Shown piece by piece: positions 21,769 to 30,592 of a stretch of 64,000 nt of DNA (position 1 is its first letter; each line of letters starts with the position of its first letter). The stretch lies in assembly GCF_042654585.1 (NCBI RefSeq), contig NZ_JBHSGR010000008.1, positions 115,539-179,538 of the forward strand, read 5' to 3'. Below the pieces are notes generated by a model that worked only from the letters and a program-made list of their open reading frames with translations, was not told where the DNA came from and did no database searches. A program made the position numbers and the translations under genes. Origin of the DNA: Geodermatophilus arenarius (GTDB lineage: Bacteria > Actinomycetota > Actinomycetes > Mycobacteriales > Geodermatophilaceae).

Positions 21769-22557
21769 TCAGTCGGACTCGCGGTGCACCTTGTGCTGGG
21801 CGGCCTGGGCGCGCGGGCGGACGACGAGCAGGTCGACGTTGACGTGGTGCGGGCGGGTGAGCGCCCAGGCGACGCAGTCGGCGACGTCCTCGGCCACCAG
21901 GGGCCGGCGCACGCCGCGGTAGACCGACTCCGCCCTCTCCCGGTCGCCGACCCGGTTGAGGGTGAACTCCTCGGTCTTGACCATCCCGGGCGCGATCTCC
22001 ACGACCCGGACCGGCTGGTCGTACAGCTCCAGCCGCAGCGTCTCGGCCAGGGTGTGCACCGCGTGCTTGGCCGCCGTGTACGACGCCCCGCCCTCGTAGG
22101 AGACCAGCCCCGCGGTGGAGCCCATGAACAGCAGGTCGCCGGCGCCGGACGCGACGAGCTTGGGCAGCAGCGCCTTGGTCAGCCGGACGGTGCCGAGCAC
22201 GTTCACCTCGTAGGTCCGCGCCCAGGAGTCGAGGTCGGCCTCGGCCACCGGCGCGGCGTCGAACGCCCCGCCGGCGTTGTTGACCAGCACGTCCACGCGG
22301 TCCAGGGCGGCGGCGAACGCCTCGACCGACGCCGGGTCGGTGAGGTCCAGCGGCAGCGCCCGGGCGCCGATCCGCTCGGCGAGCGCGGTCAGCCGGTCCA
22401 GCCGCCGGGCCCCCACGACGACGTCGAAGCCCTCGGCCGCCAGCCGGGCCGCGGTGGCCGCGCCGATGCCGCTCGAGGCGCCCGTGACGACGGCGGTGCG
22501 GCCGGTCCCCGGCAGCGGCCGCGGGCCGGAGGAGGAGATCTCGGCAACACCGGTCAT
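21769..22557 (-). CDS. short-chain dehydrogenase/reductase
   Basis: A 262-residue classical SDR: T-G-A-S-S-G-I-G (24-31) for the cofactor, N-N-A-G, catalytic Ser in M-G-S-T-A-G and Y-x-x-x-K in Y-T-A-A-K. The R-R-L-D after strand 2 suggests NADP(H). A short hydrophilic N-terminal lead precedes the fold. It matches Rv0484c in position, between murB and mshA. Divergent from mshA. Substrate unknown; acts in the cytoplasm. Confidence 0.9.
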   Translation of the reverse strand: MTGVAEISSSGPRPLPGTGRTAVVTGASSGIGAATAARLAAEGFDVVVGARRLDRLTALAERIGARALPLDLTDPASVEAFAAALDRVDVLVNNAGGAFDAAPVAEADLDSWARTYEVNVLGTVRLTKALLPKLVASGAGDLLFMGSTAGLVSYEGGASYTAAKHAVHTLAETLRLELYDQPVRVVEIAPGMVKTEEFTLNRVGDRERAESVYRGVRRPLVAEDVADCVAWALTRPHHVNVDLLVVRPRAQAAQHKVHRESD

Positions 22558-22641
22558 GTGGTCATCCTGACCCTGTTGCAGGATGGGGAGTCGACAGGGG
22601 TGCCGCACCGGCACCCGGGGCGGCGAGGCGGGAGGTCGTGG

Positions 22642-23970
22642 GTGCCTGCTCGCCGCCTCCTCCCTCCGCGCGCGCCGCGGCGGGTGGCGACCATCTCGGT
22701 GCACACCAGCCCGCTCGACCAGCCCGGCGCCGGCGACGCCGGGGGCATGAACGTCTACATCGTCGAGGTCTCCCGCCGGCTGGCCGCCCGCGGCATCGCC
22801 GTCGACGTGTTCACCCGCGCCACCTCCAGCGAGCTGCCGCCGGTGGTCGAGATGAGCCCGGGCGTGACCGTGCGGCACGTCAGCGCCGGGCCGTTCGAGG
22901 GCCTGGGCAAGGAGGAGCTGCCCGGCCAGCTGTGCGCCTTCACCGCCGGCGTGCTGCGCGAGGAGGCCCAGCACGAGCCGGGCCACTACGACGTCGTCCA
23001 CTCGCACTACTGGCTCTCGGGTCAGGTCGGCTGGCTGGCGCGCGACCGGTGGAACGTGCCGCTGATCCACACCGCGCACACCCTCGCCAAGGTGAAGAAC
23101 GCCGCGCTGGCCGACGGCGACCGGCCCGAGCCGCGCGCCCGCGTGATCGGCGAGGAGCAGGTGGTCGCCGAGGCCGACCGACTGGTGGCCAACACCGACG
23201 AGGAGGCCGACCAGCTCGTCGAGCACTACGGGGCCGACCCGCGCCGCACCCTCGTCGTCCCCCCGGGCGTGGACCTCGACCGGTTCGCCCCCGGCGACCG
23301 CACCGCCGCCCGCCGCGCGCTGCGGCTGCCCGCCGACGCCGTCGTGCTGACCTTCGTCGGCCGCATCCAGCCGCTCAAGGCGCCCGACCTGCTGCTGGCC
23401 ACCGCCGCCCGGATGCTCGAGGACGACCCCGCGCTGCGCTCCCGGCTGCGGGTGCACGTCGTCGGGGCGCCGAGCGGGTCGGGCCTGGAGGCGCCGCGGC
23501 AGCTGGAGGAGCTCGCCGCGCACCTGGGCATCGCCGACCTGGTGCGCTTCCTCCCGCCGCAGCCGCCCGACCGGCTGGCCCTGCACTACCGCGCCGCCGA
23601 CGTCGCCGTCGTCCCCAGCCACAACGAGTCCTTCGGCCTGGTCGCGCTCGAGGCGCAGGCCTGCGGGACGCCGGTGGTCGCCGCGTCGGTCGGCGGCCTG
23701 CGGACGGCGGTCCGCGACGGCGTGTCCGGCGTCCTGGTCGACGGGCGGGACCCGGGCGCCTACGCGGCGGCGGTCCGCGCGGTCCTCGAGCGCCGGCAGC
23801 TGATGGGCGCCGGTGCCCGCCGGCACGCCGCGGCCTTCTCCTGGGACCGCACCGCCGACGCGCTGGTGGCCGCCTACTCCTCGGCCGCCGCCGAGATGGC
23901 CGCGGCCGCCCGGCGCAGCCGCGCGCTGGGCTCGCTGCGGCCGGTGGCCGGGACGCAGGTGGCCTGGTGA
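22642..23970 (+). CDS. mshA: D-inositol-3-phosphate glycosyltransferase (mycothiol synthesis)
   Basis: A 442-residue GT4 enzyme that joins UDP-GlcNAc and inositol 3-phosphate, the first step of mycothiol synthesis. Motifs: H-T-S-P-L-D-Q-P-G-x-G-D-A-G-G-M-N-V-Y near the N-terminus, H-S-H-Y-W-L-S-G, N-T-D-E-E-A, and the E-x7-E region N-E-S-F-G-L-V-A-L-E-A. The GTG at 22642 is chosen because GGGAGG lies six bases before it; a GTG at 22600 is in frame but has none. Followed by ybjN-type, MFS and gpm genes as in mycobacteria. Confidence 0.94.
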   Translation: MPARRLLPPRAPRRVATISVHTSPLDQPGAGDAGGMNVYIVEVSRRLAARGIAVDVFTRATSSELPPVVEMSPGVTVRHVSAGPFEGLGKEELPGQLCAFTAGVLREEAQHEPGHYDVVHSHYWLSGQVGWLARDRWNVPLIHTAHTLAKVKNAALADGDRPEPRARVIGEEQVVAEADRLVANTDEEADQLVEHYGADPRRTLVVPPGVDLDRFAPGDRTAARRALRLPADAVVLTFVGRIQPLKAPDLLLATAARMLEDDPALRSRLRVHVVGAPSGSGLEAPRQLEELAAHLGIADLVRFLPPQPPDRLALHYRAADVAVVPSHNESFGLVALEAQACGTPVVAASVGGLRTAVRDGVSGVLVDGRDPGAYAAAVRAVLERRQLMGAGARRHAAAFSWDRTADALVAAYSSAAAEMAAAARRSRALGSLRPVAGTQVAW

Positions 23971-23983
23971 ACGAGGGGGCGCG

Positions 23984-24568
23984 GTGAGCGACGGGACCGG
24001 GGAGGCGCCCTCCACCCGCGCCGACGTCGTCGCCGCCCTGGACGCCGTCATCGGCCGCACGCTGCGCGAGGCCGACCTGGTGCACGAGCACCCGGCGCCC
24101 GGCCGCTGGCTGGTCGACCTCCCGGGCACCAAGAAGCTCAAGACGGTCTGCGGGCTCATCGTCGGCGAGCACGCGCTGCGGATCGAGGCGTTCGTCTGCC
24201 GCCAGCCCGACGAGAACCGCGAGCAGCTGTGGACCTACCTGCTGCAGCACAACGCGCGCATGTACGGCGTCGCCTACTCGGTCGACCGGGTCGGCGACGT
24301 CTACCTCACCGGCCGCGTCCCGCACGCCGCGGTGACCCCGGAGGAGCTCGACCGGCTGCTCGGCGCGGTCCTCAGCTACGCCGACGACCACTTCAACACG
24401 ATGCTCGAGATCGGCTTCGGCACCTCGATCCGCCGGGAGTGGGAGTGGCGGGTCAAGCGCGGCGAGTCGCTGCGCAACCTGGAGGCCTTCGCCGCCTTCG
24501 CCCAGCGGGGCACGACCCGGCGACCGGCCGACGGCGGGGGAGCGTCCTCCGCGGACGACGGGGGATGA
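23984..24568 (+). CDS. YbjN-domain protein
   Basis: A 194-residue protein with the YbjN/type III secretion chaperone-like fold (F-V-C-R-Q-P-D-E-N, L-L-Q-H-N-A-R-M-Y-G, L-D-R-L-L-G) and a Gly/Asp-rich tail. It corresponds to Rv0487, next to mshA. GAGGGGG precedes the GTG. The stop overlaps the MFS gene's ATG. YbjN proteins are linked with stress and motility in E. coli, but their mechanism is unclear; a chaperone-like role is a guess from the fold. Confidence 0.85.
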   Translation: MSDGTGEAPSTRADVVAALDAVIGRTLREADLVHEHPAPGRWLVDLPGTKKLKTVCGLIVGEHALRIEAFVCRQPDENREQLWTYLLQHNARMYGVAYSVDRVGDVYLTGRVPHAAVTPEELDRLLGAVLSYADDHFNTMLEIGFGTSIRREWEWRVKRGESLRNLEAFAAFAQRGTTRRPADGGGASSADDGG

Positions 24569-26157
24569 CCACCACCGGGCGGCCGGCGGCGGCGCCGGCC
24601 GTCGAGGAGCGCCCCGGCTACGCCCGGCGGTGGTGGGTGCTGGCCACGATGACCGTCTGCCTGCTCGTGGTGATCACCGGCAACACGACGCTCAACGTCG
24701 CCATCCCGACGCTGCAGCGGGAGCTCGGCGCCACCCAGGGCGAGCTCCAGTGGGCCGTCGACGCCTACATCGTGGTCTTCGCCGGGCTGCTGTTCTCCTG
24801 GGGCGTCATCGGGGACCGCATCGGCCGCCGCCGGGTGCTGCTGATCGGTCTCGCGGTCTTCGCCGGCGGCTCGGTGCTGGCGGCCTCCTCCGACAGCCCG
24901 CTGGAGCTCATCGCGTGGCGGGCGGTCATGGGCGTCGGCGGGGCCGCGGTGCAGCCGACGACGCTCGCCGTCATCACCAACGTCTTCCCGCCGGCCGAGC
25001 GCGGCCGCGCCATCGGGATCTGGGCGGCCACCGCCGGGCTCGCCGTCGCCGGCGGCCCGCTGGCCAGCGGTCTCGTGCTGACGCACTTCTGGTGGGGCGC
25101 GATCTTCCTCATCGGCGTGCCGGTCGCCCTGGTCGGCGTCCTCGGCACGCTCGCGTTCGTGCCCGAGTCGCGGGACCCCGACCCCGGCCGGCTCGACGTC
25201 CCGGGCGTGCTGCTGTCGATCGCCGCGCTGGCCGGGCTGGTCTACGGGATCATCCACGGCGGCTCGGGCGTGGGCTGGGGGACGCCCGGGGTGCTCGTCC
25301 CGCTGGTCGGCGGCGCGCTGCTCGTGGTGCTGTTCGTCTGGCTGCAGCGGCGCTCGACGCACCCGGCGCTCGACGTCTCGCTGTTCCGCAACCCGGCGTT
25401 CTCCGCGGCCGCCGCCGCGCTGGGCCTGAACTTCTTCGCCCTGATGGGCGCGACCTTCTACCTCGTCTACTACCTGCAGGGCGCCCGCGGCTACGACCCG
25501 CTGCAGTCCGGCGCCGCGCTCATCCCGGTGGCGCTGGGCATGGCGGTGATGGCGCCGCGCAGCTCCCGGCTGGCCGAGCGGTTCGGCGCCAAGGCCGTCT
25601 GCGCGACCGGGTTCGGGCTCATCACGCTGTCGTTCCTGGGCTTCCAGCTGCTCGACCAGGCCGCGCCGCTGTGGCTGCTGCTCACCACGCTGACGGTGCA
25701 GGGGCTGGGCATGGGGGCGGTCATGGCCCCGGCCACCGAGTCGATCATGTCGGTCGTGCCGCGGGAGAAGGCCGGCGCGGGCGCGGCGGTGAACAACACC
25801 GTCCGCCAGGTGGGCGGGGCGCTCGGCGTCGCGATCCTCGGCTCGGTGCTGGCGACCGCGTACGCGGCCAACGTCCGCGGCGCCGTCGACGTGCTGCCGG
25901 CCGGGCTGCGCGACGAGGCGAGCACCTCCGTCGCGGCGACCCTCGAGCTGGCCGGGGCGACGGCGGACGAGGCGCGGGCCGCCGGCGACGCCGAGCTCGC
26001 CGCGGCCGCCGACGCGCTCGCCGACACCGCCCGCGACGCGTTCGTCGCGGCGATGCACCTGACCGCCGTCGGGACCGCGGCGGCCGCGGCGGTCGCTGCC
26101 GTCGTCGTCCTGGTGTGGCTGCCCGGGCGACGCGAGACGGGCGCACGGGCGACCTGA
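24565..26157 (+). CDS. DHA2-type MFS drug/solute exporter
   Basis: A 530-residue transporter with about 14 membrane spans. The first loop carries G-D-R-I-G-R-R-R (MFS motif A), followed by the proton-antiport motif C-like stretch in span 5 (G-L-A-V-A-G-G-P-L-A-S-G). A helical Ala/Glu-rich insertion (about 435-500) precedes the last span. It probably exports a hydrophobic or cationic compound using the proton gradient. ATGA overlap with ybjN-type gene. Substrate cannot be read from sequence. Confidence 0.88.
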   Translation: MTTTGRPAAAPAVEERPGYARRWWVLATMTVCLLVVITGNTTLNVAIPTLQRELGATQGELQWAVDAYIVVFAGLLFSWGVIGDRIGRRRVLLIGLAVFAGGSVLAASSDSPLELIAWRAVMGVGGAAVQPTTLAVITNVFPPAERGRAIGIWAATAGLAVAGGPLASGLVLTHFWWGAIFLIGVPVALVGVLGTLAFVPESRDPDPGRLDVPGVLLSIAALAGLVYGIIHGGSGVGWGTPGVLVPLVGGALLVVLFVWLQRRSTHPALDVSLFRNPAFSAAAAALGLNFFALMGATFYLVYYLQGARGYDPLQSGAALIPVALGMAVMAPRSSRLAERFGAKAVCATGFGLITLSFLGFQLLDQAAPLWLLLTTLTVQGLGMGAVMAPATESIMSVVPREKAGAGAAVNNTVRQVGGALGVAILGSVLATAYAANVRGAVDVLPAGLRDEASTSVAATLELAGATADEARAAGDAELAAAADALADTARDAFVAAMHLTAVGTAAAAAVAAVVVLVWLPGRRETGARAT

Positions 26158-26163
26158 CGGGCC

Positions 26164-26169
26164 TAGCGT
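26164..26169 (+). promoter_or_regulatory. -10 box TAGCGT for small membrane protein/gpm
   Basis: TAGCGT ends six bases before the GTG at 26176; leaderless. Confidence 0.55.
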
Positions 26170-26175
26170 GGGTGC

Positions 26176-26478
26176 GTGCAGGAGCCGCCCGCCGCGCAGG
26201 AACGGCTGGGCCGCGCGCTGATCGGCGTGGTCGCCGCGTCCGGCCTGGTCTACCCGCTGCTGCTGTGCGCGGTGCAGCTGGTGCTGGCGCAGCTGTTCGT
26301 CGTCGACGTCGCCGCCACCGCGCTGTGGCTGGCGGTCGCGCTGACCTGCAGCGTGGCGCTCGTCGCCGCCGTGCGCTGGGGTGCCGCCCGCCGGGTGGTC
26401 AGCCCGTGGCTGCTGCTCGGGCTGGTCCCGCCGGTGCTGTACGAGGCCTGGGTGCTCTGGCCGCTGCTGGCAGGATGA
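26176..26478 (+). CDS. small three-span membrane protein, unknown
   Basis: A 100-residue protein with three hydrophobic segments (about 14-42, 45-66 and 73-97) and short charged ends. No family recognised. Leaderless GTG; the stop overlaps the phosphoglycerate mutase ATG, so they share a transcript. The pairing may be only a shared promoter. Confidence 0.7.
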   Translation: MQEPPAAQERLGRALIGVVAASGLVYPLLLCAVQLVLAQLFVVDVAATALWLAVALTCSVALVAAVRWGAARRVVSPWLLLGLVPPVLYEAWVLWPLLAG

Positions 26479-27254
26479 CCGGTGTGACGACGCCTGTCGA
26501 GAACGCGCCCGGAACCCTCGTCCTGCTCCGCCACGGCGAGAGCGAGTGGAACAAGGCCAACCTGTTCACCGGCTGGGTGGACGTCGAGCTGTCGGAGAAG
26601 GGCCGGGCCGAGGCGGCCCGTGGCGGGCAGCTGCTGGCCGAGCACGGCCTGCTGCCCGACGTGCTGCACACCTCGCTGCTGCGGCGGGCGATCACCACCG
26701 CGGAGCTGGCGCTGGCGGCCGCCGACCGGCAGTGGATCCCGGTGCGCCGCTCGTGGCGGCTCAACGAGCGGCACTACGGCGCGCTGCAGGGCAAGGACAA
26801 GGCGGCCACCCTCGCCGAGTACGGCGAGGAGCAGTTCATGACCTGGCGGCGCTCCTACAGCACCCCGCCGCCGCCGATCGAGGCCGGCAGCGAGTTCTCG
26901 CAGGACGCCGACCCGCGCTACGCCTTCCTGCCGCCGGAGGTGCGGCCGGCCACCGAGTGCCTGGCCGACGTCGTCGTCCGGATGCTCCCGTACTGGTACG
27001 ACGCGATCGTCCCGGACCTGCGCAGCGGCGCCACCGTGCTGGTGGCCGCGCACGGCAACAGCCTGCGGGCGCTGGTCAAGCACCTCGACGGCATGGGCGA
27101 GGACGAGGTGGTCGGGCTGAACATCCCCACCGGCGTCCCGCTGCGCTACGACCTCGACGCCGACCTGCGGCCGGTGAAGCCGGGCGGGGAGTACCTCGAC
27201 CCCGAGGCCGCCGCGGCCGCGATCGAGGCGGTCAGGAACCAGGGCAAGAAGTAG
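26475..27254 (+). CDS. gpmA: 2,3-bisphosphoglycerate-dependent phosphoglycerate mutase
   Basis: A 259-residue glycolytic enzyme interconverting 3- and 2-phosphoglycerate. R-H-G-E-S-E-W-N (catalytic H20), F-T-G-W-V-D-V-x-L-S-E-K-G, R-R-S-W-R-L-N-E-R-H-Y-G and A-H-G-N-S-L-R-A are all intact. ATG overlaps the upstream stop. Same place, before phoU/senX3-regX3, as gpm1 of M. tuberculosis. Confidence 0.96.
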   Translation: MTGVTTPVENAPGTLVLLRHGESEWNKANLFTGWVDVELSEKGRAEAARGGQLLAEHGLLPDVLHTSLLRRAITTAELALAAADRQWIPVRRSWRLNERHYGALQGKDKAATLAEYGEEQFMTWRRSYSTPPPPIEAGSEFSQDADPRYAFLPPEVRPATECLADVVVRMLPYWYDAIVPDLRSGATVLVAAHGNSLRALVKHLDGMGEDEVVGLNIPTGVPLRYDLDADLRPVKPGGEYLDPEAAAAAIEAVRNQGKK

Positions 27255-27380
27255 CGAGCGACAGCGAGCTCGTGCTGACGAGTGGGGGCCGGAGGCCTCC
27301 GCGAGGGAGCACGGTCGGTACTCCGCGCGACTGACACCGCGCGTGGCCGCGGTGGGAGCCCGGTGGGGCGACGATGTGCA

Positions 27381-27416
27381 GAGGGCCTCCCCACCGCCGG
27401 CGGTGGGGAGGCCCTC
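27381..27416. terminator. perfect 18+18 palindrome between gpmA and phoU
   Basis: Uninterrupted 36-base palindrome centred at 27398/27399 between convergent genes; works on both strands. Confidence 0.85.
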
Positions 27417-27433
27417 GTGCGTGGAGGGTGGGG

Positions 27434-28087
27434 TCAGACCGCCTGCATGTCCCGCTCGCCGGTGACGAGGAAGACCACCCGGCGGGCGACGCTCACGGCG
27501 TGGTCGGCGAAGCGCTCGTAGTAGCGGCCGAGCAGGGTGATGTCGATGGCCGACTCCATGCCGTGCGTCCAGCCGGGGCTGAGCAGCTCGGTGAACAGCT
27601 GGCGGTGCAGCTGGTCCATGAGGTCGTCGTCCTTCTCCAGCTGCGCGGCGCCCTCGACGTCGAGCTTGGCGATGACGGCGCCGACCTGCGTGACCAGGCT
27701 CTGCGCGACGTGGCCGGCCTCGAGGAAGATCGGCCGCACCTCGGCGGGGACGGCGGACTCCGGGAAGCGCATCCGGGCGAGCTTGGCCACGTGGACGGCG
27801 AGGTCGCCCATGCGCTCGAGGTCGCCGACGATCCGCATCGCCGTGGTGACCGTGCGCAGGTCGGTGGCGACCGGCTGCTGACGCGCGAGCAGGGTGAAGC
27901 AGCGCTCCTCGATGCTCTCGCGCACCGCGTCGATGTGCTCGTCGCCGGCGATGACCAGGTCGGCCAGTGCGACGTCGGCGTCGAGCAGCGCGGTCGTGGC
28001 CTTGTTCATCGCCGACCCGACGGAGTTGGCCATCTCCACCAGGCAGTGGTTGATGTCCTCGAGCTCTTCGCGGTAGTGCTCGCGCAC
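27434..28087 (-). CDS. phoU: phosphate signalling protein PhoU
   Basis: A 217-residue protein made of two PhoU three-helix repeats with the metal-binding E/D-x-x-x-D patterns (E-R-M-G-D-L-A-V-H and E-R-F-A-D-H-A-V). PhoU links the Pst phosphate transporter with the SenX3/PhoR sensor kinase and damps the phosphate response. GTG chosen because GAGGAGG precedes it; an upstream extension has no family match. Divergent from senX3-regX3, its regulatory partners. Confidence 0.94.
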   Translation of the reverse strand: MREHYREELEDINHCLVEMANSVGSAMNKATTALLDADVALADLVIAGDEHIDAVRESIEERCFTLLARQQPVATDLRTVTTAMRIVGDLERMGDLAVHVAKLARMRFPESAVPAEVRPIFLEAGHVAQSLVTQVGAVIAKLDVEGAAQLEKDDDLMDQLHRQLFTELLSPGWTHGMESAIDITLLGRYYERFADHAVSVARRVVFLVTGERDMQAV

Positions 28088-28204
28088 GGGTCCTCCTCGT
28101 CGGCCGGCCGTCCACCGGGTACCGCCGTCCGGACACCGTCTGCTCGGTGCGCCGTCCTGACGGTTCGAGGGTAGGCGGTGAGGAGACACCGGACGGGCCC
28201 GATC

Positions 28205-28233
28205 GGTGAACGTGGGGGCACCCCAGCGTGAAC
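28205..28233. promoter_or_regulatory. PHO-box-like 11-base direct repeats
   Basis: GGTGAAC at 28205 and CGTGAAC at 28227 are 22 bases apart, two 11-base turns, with a weak middle unit. On the minus strand these read GTTCAC(G/C), like the GTTCACC units of Streptomyces PHO boxes. It lies between phoU and senX3, where RegX3 autoregulation is expected. Confidence 0.5.
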
Positions 28234-28293
28234 AGTCGCCCTACCCGGTCGCGGCACCACTCACACGGGGGATGACCGGGTCCGGACGCGGCC

Positions 28294-28299
28294 TAGCAT
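28294..28299 (+). promoter_or_regulatory. -10 box TAGCAT for senX3
   Basis: TAGCAT ends seven bases before the senX3 GTG; leaderless. Confidence 0.6.
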
Positions 28300-28306
28300 C
28301 GGCCCC

Positions 28307-29533
28307 GTGAGCACGCTGGTCGCCCTCGGGGCCGGCTTCGTCGTCGGCGCCGTCGTGGCGGCCGTCGTCGTGCTGCTCGTCCGCCGGCCCGCCGACGGGA
28401 CCGAGCGCCCCGGCGACGACGACGCCCGGACCGCGCCCTCCGAGGCGCTGCTCGCCCGCCGGCTGCTCGACCTCATGGACCCCGCGGTCCTCCTGCTGGA
28501 CAAGGACGACGCCGTCGTCGTGGCCAACCCGACCGCGCGCGGACTCGGGATCGTCCGCGAGCGCCGGCTCGTCGTCCCCGCGCTGCAGGACCTCGTGAAG
28601 GAGGTCCGTCGCCGCGGGCACCGGCGCTCGGACGTCAGCCTCCCCGGCGAGGTCGTCGGCGGCGGCACGCGGCTGGTCGGCGCGCACGGTGTCCGGCTGG
28701 ACACCCCGCCCGGCGAGGTCGCGCCCTCGGCCGTCCCCGGCCCCGTGGCGCTTGTCCTCCAGGACGTGACCGAGGCCCGCCGGGTCGAGGCGGTCCGGCG
28801 CGACTTCGTCGCGAACGTCGGGCACGAGCTGAAGACGCCGGTCGGTGCGCTGGGCCTGCTCGCCGAGGCCATGCAGGGCGCCGCCGACGACCCGGACACC
28901 GTCCAGCGCTTCGCCGCGCGGATGGCGCACGAGGCCGACCGGCTGGCCCGGCTCGTGCGCGAGCTCATCGACCTGTCCCGCCTGCAGGGCGCCGAACCGC
29001 TGCCCGAGCTCGTGCCCGTCGACGTCGACACGGTGCTCGCCGAGGCCGTCGACCGCACCGGCCTGGCCGCGGCGGCCAAGGGCATCACGATCGCCGTCGG
29101 CGGCGCCCACGGGCTGGTCGTGCGGGGCGTGGAGGCCCAGCTGACGACGGCGGTCACCAACCTGCTGGCCAACGCGGTCGCCTACAGCCCCGAGAACACG
29201 AAGATCGCCGTCGGGGCGCGGGCGCGCGGCGGGTTCGCCGAGATCGCCGTCACCGACAGCGGCATCGGCATCCCGCGGGCCGACCGGGAGCGGGTCTTCG
29301 AGCGCTTCTACCGCGTGGACCAGTCGCGGGCGAGCAGCACCGGCGGCACCGGTCTGGGGCTGGCGATCGTCAAGCACGTGGCCAGCAACCACGGCGGTTC
29401 GGTCAGCGTGTGGAGCGAGGAGGGCCTCGGCTCCACCTTCACGCTGCGCATCCCCCTGGCGGTCGAGGACCGCCGCGAAGCTCCCGGCGCGGCCGCTGGT
29501 GCGGCGCCGGTCCTCCAGGAAGGACGGTCATGA
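28307..29533 (+). CDS. senX3: sensor histidine kinase SenX3
   Basis: A 408-residue kinase: N-terminal membrane helix (about 2-25, G-A-G-F-V-V-G-A-V-V-A-A-V-V-V-L-L), PAS-like domain (40-155), HisKA with F-V-A-N-V-G-H-E-L-K-T-P (H173) and HATPase with N-L-L-A-N-A, D-S-G-I-G-I, F-E-R-F-Y-R and G-T-G-L-G-L. It senses phosphate limitation together with PhoU and phosphorylates RegX3. The family has two membrane helices; here only one strong one is seen. ATGA overlap with regX3. Confidence 0.94.
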   Translation: MSTLVALGAGFVVGAVVAAVVVLLVRRPADGTERPGDDDARTAPSEALLARRLLDLMDPAVLLLDKDDAVVVANPTARGLGIVRERRLVVPALQDLVKEVRRRGHRRSDVSLPGEVVGGGTRLVGAHGVRLDTPPGEVAPSAVPGPVALVLQDVTEARRVEAVRRDFVANVGHELKTPVGALGLLAEAMQGAADDPDTVQRFAARMAHEADRLARLVRELIDLSRLQGAEPLPELVPVDVDTVLAEAVDRTGLAAAAKGITIAVGGAHGLVVRGVEAQLTTAVTNLLANAVAYSPENTKIAVGARARGGFAEIAVTDSGIGIPRADRERVFERFYRVDQSRASSTGGTGLGLAIVKHVASNHGGSVSVWSEEGLGSTFTLRIPLAVEDRREAPGAAAGAAPVLQEGRS

Positions 29534-30210
29534 CCCGAGTGCTCGTGGTGGAGGACGAGGAGTCCTTCTCCGACGCGCTGTCCTACATGCTCGGGCGGGA
29601 GGGGTTCGAGGCGGTCGTCGCCGCGACCGGCCCCGACGCCCTGGCCGAGTTCGACCGCGCGGGCGCCGACGTCGTCCTGCTCGACCTCATGCTCCCCGGC
29701 CTGCCGGGCACCGAGGTGTGCCGGGCACTGCGTTCCCGCAGCAACGTCCCGATCATCATGCTCACGGCCAAGGACTCCGAGGTCGACAAGGTCGTGGGCC
29801 TGGAGCTCGGCGCCGACGACTACGTCACCAAGCCGTACTCGGCGCGCGAGCTGGTCGCCCGGATCCGGGCGGTGCTGCGCCGCCGCGGCGACGTCGACGC
29901 CCCCGCCGACGGCGCGCTGGAGGTCGGCCCGGTGCGGATGGACGTCGAGCGGCACGTGGTCGCCGTCGACGGCGAGACGGTGGCGCTGCCGCTCAAGGAG
30001 TTCGACCTGCTCGAGCTGCTGCTGCGCAACGCCGGGCGGGTGCTGACCCGCGGCCAGCTCATCGACCGCGTGTGGGGCTCGGACTACGTGGGCGACACCA
30101 AGACCCTCGACGTCCACGTCAAGCGGCTGCGCGCCAAGATCGAGCCCGACCCGGCCAACCCCAAGCACCTCGTGACGGTGCGGGGTCTGGGCTACAAGTT
30201 CGAGCAGTGA
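29530..30210 (+). CDS. regX3: response regulator RegX3
   Basis: A 226-residue OmpR/PhoB-type regulator. Receiver with E-D-E (8-10), phospho-acceptor D52, T79 region and K101; winged helix with R-H-V-V, L-L-R-N-A-G-R-V-L-T-R, and K-T-L-D-V-H-V-K-R-L-R-x-K-I-E. Phosphorylated by SenX3 to turn on phosphate-starvation genes. Overlaps senX3 by four bases. Confidence 0.96.
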   Translation: MTRVLVVEDEESFSDALSYMLGREGFEAVVAATGPDALAEFDRAGADVVLLDLMLPGLPGTEVCRALRSRSNVPIIMLTAKDSEVDKVVGLELGADDYVTKPYSARELVARIRAVLRRRGDVDAPADGALEVGPVRMDVERHVVAVDGETVALPLKEFDLLELLLRNAGRVLTRGQLIDRVWGSDYVGDTKTLDVHVKRLRAKIEPDPANPKHLVTVRGLGYKFEQ

Positions 30211-30287
30211 CACGGTCGGCCCACCGGCCTCCACCGCGGCCAGGACGGGTGGCCGGCCGCCGCTGAGCCGCTTCCCGTCGCCGCGAG

Positions 30288-30308
30288 GGAGGACCCTGCG
30301 GGCCCTCC
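30288..30308 (+). terminator. hairpin after regX3
   Basis: GGAGGACCC and GGGCCCTCC pair with one mismatch around TGC. Confidence 0.5.
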
Positions 30309-30357
30309 GCTCCCGGCGACCGCCTCCGGCGTCCGTCGAGGAAGGGGCCGGCCAGGG

Positions 30358-30579
30358 TCACTGACCCCGGCCGGTCTCCTCCTGGAGCTCGTCGATCTTC
30401 CGGGACGCGTCGGCCTTCGTGATGTCCTCCGGCACGTCCTCGCCGGCCTGGCGGGCCAGCGTGCCGAGGTAGCTCTTCTGCGCCCCGGTGGCGGGCTCGT
30501 CGCCGGTCACCCAGTCCGACGGGTCCTTCTCGGCGGTGGGGTCGCCGGCCTGGCCGGTGTTCGCGTTGGATTCGCTCAT
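30358..30579 (-). CDS. DUF3072 protein
   Basis: A 73-residue acidic protein. The C-terminal half (T-G-A-Q-K-S-Y-L-G-T-L-A-R-Q-A-G-E-D-V-P) with D-I-T-K-A-D-A-S-R-K-I-D-E-L is the DUF3072 motif, a small SAP-like helical domain. The N-terminal part is disordered. Leaderless ATG seven bases after TAGGAT. Function unknown. Confidence 0.88.
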   Translation of the reverse strand: MSESNANTGQAGDPTAEKDPSDWVTGDEPATGAQKSYLGTLARQAGEDVPEDITKADASRKIDELQEETGRGQ

Positions 30580-30586
30580 GTGTTCG

Positions 30587-30592
30587 ATCCTA
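30587..30592 (-). promoter_or_regulatory. -10 box TAGGAT for DUF3072 gene
   Basis: Minus-strand TAGGAT, seven bases before the ATG; leaderless. It overlaps the stop of the next minus-strand gene. Confidence 0.55.

Noticed and set aside
22600..22641. Upstream GTG start for mshA
   Set aside because: In frame but without a ribosome site; GGGAGG six bases before 22642 is better.
28160..28175. GGTTCGAGGG resembling a tRNA T-loop
   Set aside because: No acceptor, D or anticodon arms can be folded around it. No tRNA found anywhere in the window.
30241..30310. Further copy of the palindromic repeat after regX3
   Set aside because: Shares only AGGACCCTGCGGGCC; no C-rich run or closing arm, so kept only as an ordinary hairpin.
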